From NCBI GenBank assembly GCA_038325105.1, contig JBBQIR010000016.1, positions 1-36,437 of the forward strand: 36,437 nt of DNA. The letters are read 5' to 3'. Below are positions 17,521 to 24,514 of the stretch, in pieces (positions within the stretch are counted from its first letter, which is position 1; each line of letters begins with the position of its first letter). Under the pieces are notes generated by a model. That model worked only from the letters and a program-made list of their open reading frames with translations. It was not told the DNA's origin and ran no database searches. This stretch comes from WSXY01 sp038325105 (lineage in GTDB: Bacteria > Actinomycetota > Coriobacteriia > Anaerosomatales > Anaerosomataceae). The position numbers and the translations under genes were made by a program.

Positions 17521-17546
17521 AAAAGAAGCGGGTGTAAGCCCACTTC
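17521..17546 (-). promoter_or_regulatory. Leader stem-loop plus T4 before rimP (possible attenuator)
   Basis: Minus-strand RNA forms an 8-bp stem GAAGTGGG/CCCGCTTC with one U-G pair and loop CTTACA, followed at once by TTTT. It sits between the promoter and the ribosome site of rimP. In Bacillus subtilis NusA autoregulates through a NusA-dependent terminator in the leader of the same operon. The element here has the same place and a similar form. Confidence 0.6.
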
Positions 17547-17576
17547 TCGCAAGACGCTTTCTGTTCGTACGAGGAG

Positions 17577-17604
17577 ATTCTACCACAGGGTACAGGGACG
17601 GCAA
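17577..17604 (-). promoter_or_regulatory. Promoter of the rimP-nusA-ylxR-infB-rbfA-nrnA-truB-ribF operon
   Basis: The minus strand shows TTGCCG (17604-17599), a 16-base spacer and TAGAAT (17582-17577), with TG one base before the -10 (extended -10). The start point would be about 70 bases before the rimP ATG, which leaves room for the leader hairpin. Confidence 0.6.
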
Positions 17605-17671
17605 ACGTGAGGGCCTCCGCGCCATAGACAGCGGAAGCCGAGGCAAGATGAGCTGCGGCGGACCGAGGTCG

Positions 17672-17959
17672 CTACGGCCTCATGTGTGAGACGGGGCCGG
17701 TCAGCTTGCTTTCCACCTGCGCCAGTACTTGCTGCAGGGAATTGCGGCGCAGAGCCCACGGTGACAGCCCGAACGAACGGGTGCCATCGGCGCGCCTGAC
17801 CCACACCGTGTGCCGGGCGTCGCACTCGACCGTGTAGTCGGATGCTATGAAGTGTGCTTTACAGATCTCATACATACCGCTGCCGCCATCGTCGGTCAGA
17901 ACAACGACAGGTTCGGTGAGGGTATCGCATGAGCTGGCGTATCGTGTTGCCTTGAGCAT
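17672..17959 (-). CDS. Small protein of unknown function
   Basis: A 95-residue protein. The ATG at 17959 has a strong GGAAGG ribosome site seven bases upstream, which supports it as a real gene; the frame extends further upstream without such a site. It has no signal peptide or membrane segment. It shows a beta-rich middle (VECDARHTVWVRRADGT) and an amphipathic helix near the C-terminus (SLQQVLAQVESKL). Two cysteines are present (14 and about 33). I do not recognise a family. It lies between the vanZ-like gene and the rimP promoter. Confidence 0.6.
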   Translation of the reverse strand: MLKATRYASSCDTLTEPVVVLTDDGGSGMYEICKAHFIASDYTVECDARHTVWVRRADGTRSFGLSPWALRRNSLQQVLAQVESKLTGPVSHMRP

Positions 17960-18103
17960 GGTGAAACCTTCCGTTTTCGAAGTGCGGTCGAACGCATCTA
18001 CTCGGCGGTGCCGTCCAAGAAACCGGTCGACAGGCGAAGACGGGTCGACGACACGAGTCATAAAGGAGTATGCCCACAGTATCACGACTCGGGCGTTGAG
18101 CGC

Positions 18104-19237
18104 CTACTGCTCAGAAGTGAACTCGTTGGTGAGATTGGTTCCGCGCCTGTCGAAGTACGTGAATACCAGACCGTTCACGAGTCCGTCGTCTGTGTAATCG
18201 GGCCGGTCGTCATAGTCGAACGCGAACGCGAAGAAGTCTCCGGGCGGCATGACGAAGCGCACTGAGACGCCGATGCCCTCGACGCGGAGCTCGGTCGCGT
18301 CCGCGGTGTTGACGCCCCAGACTATGACCGTCGGTACCTCGGCCTCGCGGGCGTTCGTGGATGTGAGCATCCATGAGTAGCGCGACCCCTCTCCCCGGGG
18401 CATCTCGGCAGATACGGCCGGTGTATACCGCCCGGGGAACACACGCCGGTACTGGCAGCACCGTAGCCGCCCGTTCCCGGTACCCGCCTCGGACGCCACG
18501 AGGAACGCGTCCCCGCGCGTGTTCGCACGGGCGACGACGCGGCTCCCCTGCCACTGCCCCACGACGTCGGCCACGATCCCCGCGCTGCTGAGCGTCCCAG
18601 CGAATACGATCGCGATCATCACCGGAACCGAAACGAGTACGGTCACGCCCACGGGGAACGCGGCGAGCAGCAGCGGTTCTCGGTCGGATGTCGCACCCAT
18701 CCGGTCGAGAAAGCGGCGTCCTTTGGCAGAGCGGCCGGCGAGCCGCGCGAACGTTGCGAAGAGCGCGAAGCCCGCCACAGCACCGACAGCGTTAAGGATG
18801 ACGTCGTCGATGTCGACCGTTCGGGACCTCGAGATGAACTGCAGAAACTCGATCGACACCGAGATAGCTGCGGCACGCCATGCGAGAGCCATCGGTCGGC
18901 GAATACGGGTGAACAGGAGCGGCAACATGACACCGAGCGGGGCGAGCAGCAGGAGATTACCGGCGATGTTGCGCCTGGCCACGCTCGGGATGCTGTAGCG
19001 GAGCATGTCGCCGATGCTCGCGAAGGGGACGAGGTTCACCGAGGAACCCCAGTTGTCCATGATGCCACGAAGCGGCGACAGCGTGAGGGCGACAATCACG
19101 AGACTCCAGGCGAACAGCACCGCGACACCGGCTTCGCGCAGAAGGTCGCCGCGATGACGCCGCCAGAGCACGACGCGCCATGGAACCCAGACCACCACAG
19201 CGACCAGGAGGACCGGAGCGATATCGATCCCCATCAT
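18104..19237 (-). CDS. VanZ-family membrane protein with extra C-terminal domain
   Basis: A 377-residue protein. The first 165 or so residues match VanZ-like proteins: several membrane helices, N-L-V-P-F-A-S near residue 67, GNLLLLAPLGVMLPLL, and the I-E-F-L-Q and D-I-D-D-V-I-L-N motifs. After one more membrane segment (about 190-220) comes a 155-residue extracytoplasmic domain rich in beta strands (including VPTVIVWGVNTAD and FAFDYDDRPDYTDDG) not found in ordinary VanZ proteins. VanZ gives low-level teicoplanin resistance in enterococci, but most homologues have unknown roles. The ATG at 19237 overlaps the end of the PH-domain gene. Confidence 0.8.
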   Translation of the reverse strand: MMGIDIAPVLLVAVVVWVPWRVVLWRRHRGDLLREAGVAVLFAWSLVIVALTLSPLRGIMDNWGSSVNLVPFASIGDMLRYSIPSVARRNIAGNLLLLAPLGVMLPLLFTRIRRPMALAWRAAAISVSIEFLQFISRSRTVDIDDVILNAVGAVAGFALFATFARLAGRSAKGRRFLDRMGATSDREPLLLAAFPVGVTVLVSVPVMIAIVFAGTLSSAGIVADVVGQWQGSRVVARANTRGDAFLVASEAGTGNGRLRCCQYRRVFPGRYTPAVSAEMPRGEGSRYSWMLTSTNAREAEVPTVIVWGVNTADATELRVEGIGVSVRFVMPPGDFFAFAFDYDDRPDYTDDGLVNGLVFTYFDRRGTNLTNEFTSEQ

Positions 19238-20811
19238 GCTCTCTGCGGAAGTCGAGTGCCTCTCGGCCGGGCGAGACCGTCTTCGTACCAGCGCATGATG
19301 CGGTGTGCCTCGGCCTCGTCGAGGTGCAAGACGCCGTAGACCGCCTTCGACGATCCCGAAACCGAGGTGCTTCTCAGGGTCGCGAGTCTGGCATGTCGCT
19401 GGAATGGGCTCTGGCGCACGTCGAGCGACTGGATTCGCGACCGGGTGAGACGCACGCGTTTGACGCCGAGTGCGCCGGAGCGGATGGAGACGGCGACTTC
19501 GTCGGTACCTATCCCCGCCCCGCGCCACAGCAAGAAGCGCATACCTGCGGTCACAAGCGTCACGGCCACGACGATGCCGATCGCCCATGGCACCGACGGC
19601 CGGTAGAGCAGACTCACCGGAGCGACGGCAACGAGCGCAGCGGTCATCATGAGTAGCGTGGGCACGAGCAGGTAGAAGCGCAACGCGCGAGCGGGCACTC
19701 CCCTGGTTTCGGGGAACGTCTCGGCCTCCGGAAGCAGGCCGTGCATGAGTTCGGCGACGTCGGCGGCCCTGGCCACCGGCACCATCGCCTTGGTCACGGT
19801 CGCCTGGCCGGACTCTTGTCCGCTCCGTTCGAGCCCCGCCGAGTCAACCTCGATGACTGCAAGGCCAAGCAGATGCCGGAGCCACGACGCCTCGATGCGC
19901 ACCGCCTGGATACGGCCGACCGGCATGCTGATCTGCCGGCGTTCGAAGAGCCCCGCCTCGGTCTCGATACGCGTCTCGTAGCGGCGGGCCGTGAACCCAA
20001 AGTCCCGTGCAACACCGATGGCGGCGGCAATCCCGACCATGAGCGCTCCGAGTGCCACTACAAGCACGACGAGCACCGGCAGTGCGAACTGGGCGGCACG
20101 CGAGGCAGTCTGGTCAAAGACCGATTGGTCGACGATTCCATAGATCTGACCGATGACGCCGACGACGACAGCGAAGAAGATCGGGACGCGGCTGGAGGTC
20201 ACTTCACCGAGAAGGAGTCGGCCGAACGGTATCTTATGCTCGAAACGCACCTCGTGGCCGCGCACTTCGGTACCGCCGAAGGCGCCCCGGAAGTCGCCGA
20301 TGCGCCCGACCGGGTCCAAAACGGATGGAACCTGAGAAGACGCATCATCCGCTTCGGTCAGGAGTGCGTTGCGAAGTTCCTCGGCACGATCGAGGCGGAT
20401 GGCGCCGATCTTGGCTTCCGGCTCGTTGGCCCCGCCCCCGGCGGTCTGCACGACGAGTTCCACCACGCCAAGCGCGCGCATGAACAAATCGGCCTTCACG
20501 TTCACGCCGTGCACGCGCGCGATTGGAATCGTACGGCGCTTGCGGACGAAAAGGCCCTCCTCTATGAGCAGGTCCGTGCCGACGATGGCGTACCCGAAAC
20601 GCCACCAAGAGATCCACTTGGATGCGATGACGCTCAGCACGACAATGGCGATGACACCCGCGAGGATGAAGATGGGGATCGCCTGTTCGTCGCTGAGGCT
20701 GCCGAACACCACGAGGCCAATAACCCACAGGCCCACCTGCCATAACACCTGGGCGCTACGGACTGCCACGGTGGCAGGATGGGTCCGCTGCAGGTTAGAG
20801 TCCGCCATCAT
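19234..20811 (-). CDS. Bacterial PH-domain membrane protein, YdbT type
   Basis: A 525-residue membrane protein with repeated bPH_2 domains. Paired membrane helices near residues 25-65, 205-260 and 370-415 alternate with three bPH-like segments, whose signatures are RRTIPIARVHGVNV, ERRQISMPVGRIQAVRIE and VRLTRSRIQSLDVRQSPFQR. This is the YdbT architecture in Bacillus, where the YdbS/YdbT pair is linked to resistance to certain bacteriocins. It overlaps the ydbS-like gene by 17 bases and the vanZ-like gene by four, so the three form one operon. Confidence 0.88.
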   Translation of the reverse strand: MMADSNLQRTHPATVAVRSAQVLWQVGLWVIGLVVFGSLSDEQAIPIFILAGVIAIVVLSVIASKWISWWRFGYAIVGTDLLIEEGLFVRKRRTIPIARVHGVNVKADLFMRALGVVELVVQTAGGGANEPEAKIGAIRLDRAEELRNALLTEADDASSQVPSVLDPVGRIGDFRGAFGGTEVRGHEVRFEHKIPFGRLLLGEVTSSRVPIFFAVVVGVIGQIYGIVDQSVFDQTASRAAQFALPVLVVLVVALGALMVGIAAAIGVARDFGFTARRYETRIETEAGLFERRQISMPVGRIQAVRIEASWLRHLLGLAVIEVDSAGLERSGQESGQATVTKAMVPVARAADVAELMHGLLPEAETFPETRGVPARALRFYLLVPTLLMMTAALVAVAPVSLLYRPSVPWAIGIVVAVTLVTAGMRFLLWRGAGIGTDEVAVSIRSGALGVKRVRLTRSRIQSLDVRQSPFQRHARLATLRSTSVSGSSKAVYGVLHLDEAEAHRIMRWYEDGLARPRGTRLPQRA

Positions 20812-21283
20812 CGGTCACCTGCGCGAGCGCGGCTATGCGGTCGCGAATGTCGGCGGCATCGGAGTCGGCGAGCATGGGAATCTTGTGCTTGCCGGCAGTA
20901 GTCCAGAAATGCACCTCGGAAAGCGAAAGCATCCTGAGAAGCGGGCCCTGGCTGGTGTCGACGTGCTGAATCCGTGCCATGGGGATGACTGTGCGCTTGA
21001 CGATGATGAGCCCGGACTGGAGGCGGACCTCAACGTTGGTGATCTCCCATCGCCAGCGCCGGTACATGATCTCGACGAGAGCGGTGGTCCACAGGATGGC
21101 CACCACGACCGTAGCGATCAGCGGCAGCAGCCACACGAGCATCGGACCGTTGACGATCGTCATCGCGACCGCGAGCCCGACGCAGGCGACCAGTGCTAGC
21201 CCGCAGCTGATGCCGGCGTAGATGCGCCAAACCCTCTTGGCGCGCGGGTCGAGCCTATTGGCGGGCGTACCAGAAGTATCCAT
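20795..21283 (-). CDS. Bacterial PH-domain membrane protein, YdbS type
   Basis: A 162-residue protein with two adjacent membrane helices (about residues 19-66) and one bPH_2 domain whose signature is V-K-R-T-V-I-P-M-A-R-I-Q-H-V-D-T. It is the usual partner of the larger YdbT-type protein encoded next. The ATG at 21283 is chosen because the protein then starts as family members do; its ribosome site is weak. An in-frame GTG at 21343 lies next to the terminator hairpin of the gene before and is less likely. Confidence 0.85.
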   Translation of the reverse strand: MDTSGTPANRLDPRAKRVWRIYAGISCGLALVACVGLAVAMTIVNGPMLVWLLPLIATVVVAILWTTALVEIMYRRWRWEITNVEVRLQSGLIIVKRTVIPMARIQHVDTSQGPLLRMLSLSEVHFWTTAGKHKIPMLADSDAADIRDRIAALAQVTDDGGL

Positions 21284-21344
21284 TTGGACATGGTACTTCA
21301 ATCGCCGGGAACAGGTCGTACATCCGGATACACAGTAGTACACC

Positions 21345-21375
21345 GTGCCCCACCCGACATGGTCGGATGGGGCAC
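21345..21375 (-). terminator. Strong stem-loop after the CWB2 gene
   Basis: Bases 21345-21358 pair with 21362-21375, leaving a 3-base loop. The single C/A mismatch of the plus strand (21353/21367) becomes a U-G pair in minus-strand RNA, so all 14 pairs form only in that direction. It lies between the CWB2 gene stop and the ydbS-like gene. There is no T run after it, so it may work with Rho or as an RNA 3'-end stabiliser. Confidence 0.6.
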
Positions 21376-21439
21376 GTTTGAAACAGATAGTGCCCCGTCG
21401 CAGGAGCAGAAGGGCGGGTGTCCGCTAGGGCATGTCCAA

Positions 21440-22879
21440 TCAGAAACCCAGATCGTCGGCGATCATGCCGAGGACATTGCCCCACACTACAACGCCGGCT
21501 CCGTAGAGCCGGGCGCCGGTCGTCACGCCGGTGGACGCCACGTTGTACTGCTGCATTGGTGAAGGCTCCACATGAGGCTGAGTGAGCAGAAGCGCGCCGC
21601 CCATGCGGCCTGACGCAACGCCGCCCGACAGGCCGTCAGGGAACCCTAATCCGCTAGCGTAGCCAATGAACCCGCGCGACACAGCGCCTGTTGCCACGCT
21701 GTTCTCTGCAACGATACGCGAGGTTTCATACCGGTTAGCTCCCGACCACCGCTGTGTCTGCGCGCCGAGCGCTGTCTCTATCTGCTGCTCAGCCGCAGCA
21801 CTCACAACTGGAGTCCCGCCAACGATCGTCACGTTTTCGACCCCAACGGAGTCCATCGCACCGAGGAGTGAAGAGTGCGCGTACTTTGTGGGTGTGAGCA
21901 AGATGGGACGGTTTCCTGCGTACGCAAGCGGCGACGCGCTCAACGCATCCGGGAAGCTGGTGCCGCAGACCACGATTGCGTCGGTGAGTGGAACGCCCAA
22001 CTCAGTCTGCATGGCCTCAGCGACTTTCCGTGCTGTCATGTAGCGATCCGTGCCGGCAATACGGCTTACCTTACCCGACAATGCGGGCTTTGCAGCCAGC
22101 GCGTTCTGGACAGCGGACGACACAACAGTCGTTCCTCCGATGATAATCGCCTTCGTAGCACCAAGGCGATCGATCTCCGAGGAGACGGCGGAAGGAAGAC
22201 TGGCGGCGGGCACCAAGAGCAGTGGTGCGTCGTACGCTCCGCACAGTCCGGCAGCCGCAAGCGCATCCGGGAAGTTGGCTCCGGTCGCGATGATGACCGT
22301 GTCAGCCCCGCCCGCGAATGCATCTTGTGACGCCTTAACAGCCGTGGCGTACCGGTCTGCGCCCGAAACTCGCGCAAGCGCCGGGTCTACCGGCGGGTCC
22401 GTCATCGAGACGCGTAGGGTGTACGTGCCACCGTCAAAGGCGCCGACGCCAATCCAAACGAACTGCGGCCCTGTGCTGAAGTCAGCGTAGTTGAAGTTGA
22501 TTACTTCCGTTCCCGAGTCGACTCCATCTGCGAAGGCCAGTTCTTCGTCATCCTTGTCCAACAGGACCAGAAGGAAGTCTGACGAGGTAGCCAGGCGAAG
22601 ATTCAGTGTCTGCCCGGGGAAGAGCCACATACCGTACCAGGCCATCTCTTCGGTTGCCAGGCGACCGGTGTTGGTCAGGCTGGTCATCGGCCCATTGAAG
22701 GCGAGAGCTGTCAGTGTCGTCGGATGCAGTCCGGATTCAGGTGCCGCCCAATCGGGCGCAGTGGCGTTCGGCTTCACCCACTGTCCCGGAGCGGCAGTTG
22801 CTGAGGCGAGTGGGAGTACTGCAATCAAGGCTGCTGCGAGGGAAACCACGACGAGTGTGCGTACGAACGATCGCTTCAC
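21440..22879 (-). CDS. Cell-wall-binding repeat 2 (CWB2) surface protein
   Basis: A 479-residue exported protein. A signal peptide spans residues 1-30 (ending ASATAA). Residues 80-165 form a beta-rich domain resembling the pre-peptidase C-terminal (PPC) type (LFPGQTLNLRLATSSDFLLVLLD and GGTYTLRVSM). Three CWB2 repeats follow, starting near 169 (VSGADRYATAV), 271 (VSRIAGTDRYMTA) and 377 (RWSGANRYETS). CWB2 triplets anchor proteins non-covalently to anionic wall polymers in clostridia and related Gram-positives. The start is a GTG with AGGAGG four bases upstream. The PPC-like part may be the exposed functional domain; no enzyme motif is seen. Confidence 0.92.
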   Translation of the reverse strand: MKRSFVRTLVVVSLAAALIAVLPLASATAAPGQWVKPNATAPDWAAPESGLHPTTLTALAFNGPMTSLTNTGRLATEEMAWYGMWLFPGQTLNLRLATSSDFLLVLLDKDDEELAFADGVDSGTEVINFNYADFSTGPQFVWIGVGAFDGGTYTLRVSMTDPPVDPALARVSGADRYATAVKASQDAFAGGADTVIIATGANFPDALAAAGLCGAYDAPLLLVPAASLPSAVSSEIDRLGATKAIIIGGTTVVSSAVQNALAAKPALSGKVSRIAGTDRYMTARKVAEAMQTELGVPLTDAIVVCGTSFPDALSASPLAYAGNRPILLTPTKYAHSSLLGAMDSVGVENVTIVGGTPVVSAAAEQQIETALGAQTQRWSGANRYETSRIVAENSVATGAVSRGFIGYASGLGFPDGLSGGVASGRMGGALLLTQPHVEPSPMQQYNVASTGVTTGARLYGAGVVVWGNVLGMIADDLGF

Positions 22880-23094
22880 GTATCCTCCTAAATGAGTTGC
22901 GTTCTGTTCCCGAGGAGAGCACCGATGGCTGCAAATCCTGAGTTGTGATTTCACTCCCGGCGATGTACGGATGTGCGCACGAGCCGAGCGCCAAAACTCC
23001 CCCTGAGTGAGTCTACCAGATGCGCGGTCGTTGCCGGGCGCAGCACTCGCTTCCGCACGGAGCTTGACGGACCACGGTTGCAGCCTCCGGTGGT

Positions 23095-23115
23095 CGAGGC
23101 GAATTATCGGCCTCG
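23095..23115 (-). terminator. Possible terminator hairpin after ccdA
   Basis: CGAGGC and GCCTCG form a perfect 6-bp stem with a 9-base loop, ten bases after the ccdA stop. No T run follows, so this is tentative. The remainder of 22880-23124 has no coding frame I would accept and presumably carries the CWB2 gene promoter; TGGTAGACT (minus strand, near 23020) is a possible extended -10. Confidence 0.35.
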
Positions 23116-23124
23116 CATCCAGCC

Positions 23125-23808
23125 CTATCGACCGAATATCTGCGCCGGAATCTCGAACACCACCACCAGGTAGTAGAGCGCCACGCTCGTCATAATCGCC
23201 CCGGCTGCGAACGCTATCCCCCGCTCGTACTTCACGAGCAGGTTCACCATCGTCCGACTCGCCGCCCGGCTCACCAGCGACAGCGCGATCAGTGGCGTTC
23301 CGATGCCGATACCGAACGCCAGGAAGTTGAGCACACTGGCAACGGGATCGGCGATAAGGGCGCTCCTCGCCAGGAACGCGGCGATGAACGCGGGGTTGCA
23401 TGGGATGACGATGGCGCCGAAGAAGAAGCCGTAGAGGTAACTGGCCAGCAGCGGGTTCTTGGGCTCGGGCAGCCGCACTTTTCGGCGGAGCTCAACACCA
23501 GCCATCATCAGGACGCCGATCAGCGCGAGAATCGCGAACGCGATCGGCGAGACGATGCCGATCACTCGCTGCAGCGACTCCTGGAGCAACGTCGTGAACA
23601 CCACTCCCAGCAGGCCCATGAACGTGATGACGCCGAGTGTTACGACGAGTCCGATCCACGCGAAGACGGCCCGGTCGTCTCGGTCGCGTTTAGCAAGCCG
23701 TGCAATCCGGGCGAGGAACGCCGGGTAGAGCGGAATCACGCACAGCGCCGTTATCGGCGTGATGAGGCCGAGGAGGTAACTCGTGCCGACGAATCTGAGC
23801 GATTCCAC
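23125..23808 (-). CDS. ccdA: CcdA-family thiol:disulfide electron transporter
   Basis: A 227-residue membrane protein with six hydrophobic segments. It carries the two cysteines expected of CcdA/DsbD-type transporters: C23 in T-A-L-C-V-I-P-L-Y-P at the first helix and C137 in I-V-I-P-C-N-P-A-F at the fourth. CcdA passes reducing equivalents from cytoplasmic thioredoxin to thiol proteins outside the membrane. It begins with GTG one base after the stop of the Sec-containing thioredoxin-like gene, so that lipoprotein is its likely partner. No cytochrome c maturation genes are nearby. Confidence 0.9.
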   Translation of the reverse strand: MESLRFVGTSYLLGLITPITALCVIPLYPAFLARIARLAKRDRDDRAVFAWIGLVVTLGVITFMGLLGVVFTTLLQESLQRVIGIVSPIAFAILALIGVLMMAGVELRRKVRLPEPKNPLLASYLYGFFFGAIVIPCNPAFIAAFLARSALIADPVASVLNFLAFGIGIGTPLIALSLVSRAASRTMVNLLVKYERGIAFAAGAIMTSVALYYLVVVFEIPAQIFGR

Positions 23809-23809
23809 G

Positions 23810-24397
23810 CTATCGTCCCTTCGCGAGCTCGGCGCGGAGTTCCTCGGCGCTCTTGAGTCCGCTCGGGAGTAAGCGCGCCGAGGTCTGGTCGGCGGAGATG
23901 AGCACGATGGGCGCTTGCGGGGCGGTCACGATCTCCGGCCCGTACTCGGCAACAAGCGTTGTGGTGAGCGGTTCCGGGGAGATTGCGACCATCTCGGTCA
24001 GTCCCCTGCTTCGCCAGGCCTCGCGGATGAGTTCCTCGTCCTCGTTCGAGTCGATATCGATTGCGATCAGGACCGTCCCGCGGTCCTCGGCCAGCAGCTC
24101 ATCGAGGATGGCTTGCTGGCGCTTGCACACCGTTCACCAGACAGCGAACGAGTGCAGGAGCACCGGTTTGCCCTTGAAGTCCGAGAGACGGAACTGCTCG
24201 CCGGTGACCGCATCGGTCAGAGGCGTGTCGAGCCATGCGATTCCGGCGGCCGACGGTTCGCTCCCCGGCTCCTGTGGCTGAGTGGCAGGGGTGGACGGCG
24301 CGCCGGAGTCTGGCGCGGTCACCTCGCGGTTCGGGGCGCATCCCCACGCCGCCACGAGCACGGCAAGCACGGCGGATACGATCAAGAGACGTCTCAC
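23810..24397 (-). CDS. Predicted selenoprotein: TlpA/redoxin-like lipoprotein with U-x-x-C
   Basis: Read as one gene with the UGA at 24136-24134 translated as selenocysteine, this is a 195-residue protein. It has a lipoprotein signal (MRRLLIVSAV... ending A-A-W-G-C20), a Pro/Ser/Thr-rich linker (21-50), and a TlpA/redoxin domain whose motif reads F-A-V-W-U88-T-V-C91-K-R. In Cys homologues this is W-C-x-x-C, so the UGA replaces the first catalytic cysteine. The domain continues in the same frame (VLIAIDIDSNEDEEL, then the conserved A-P-Q-A-P-I-V-L-I near the C-terminus). The GTG at 24397 has GAGGAG five bases upstream. A stem-loop follows the UGA. An automatic caller would split it into two fragments (24397-24134 and 24130-23810). 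The alternative is a nonsense mutant. Confidence 0.85.
24090..24120 (-). promoter_or_regulatory. Candidate bacterial SECIS stem-loop after the in-frame UGA
   Basis: GCCAGCA (24120-24114) pairs with TGCTGGC (24096-24090). After an A bulge, GC pairs with GC, and after another A bulge CATC pairs with GATG around loop CTC, giving 13 pairs in all. The loop starts 27 bases after the UGA, within the 16-37 range used in bacterial SECIS models. Those models expect a G among the first two loop bases. The most stable fold lacks it, but an alternative tip (CTC/GAG around GAT) has it 30 bases from the UGA. Confidence 0.6.
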
Positions 24398-24514
24398 GGC
24401 TTCTCCTCGGCTATGGACCTGCGGACGTGTCGCAGTGTTCATACCCTCCGCCGTATCTTTTGCTACCACGAGAAGGGGCCGACAGGCGCGCTCTTCACGA
24501 CACGAAGGAGCGCC

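Noticed and set aside
22880..23124. A riboswitch in the leader of the CWB2 gene
   Set aside because: The GGAGGCTGCAACCG-like segment recalls some riboswitch cores, but I could not fold a known class over it.
24128..24130. A GTG start for a separate 106-residue protein after the UGA
   Set aside because: No ribosome site precedes it, and it begins inside the redox motif one codon before the second cysteine, so it would be only the tail of a thioredoxin fold.
24423..24514. A terminator hairpin (GCGCTC-TTC with GAA-GAGCGC) after the PHP-glycosyltransferase gene
   Set aside because: The stem has a bulge and no T run follows; it may be real but is too weak to list as a feature.
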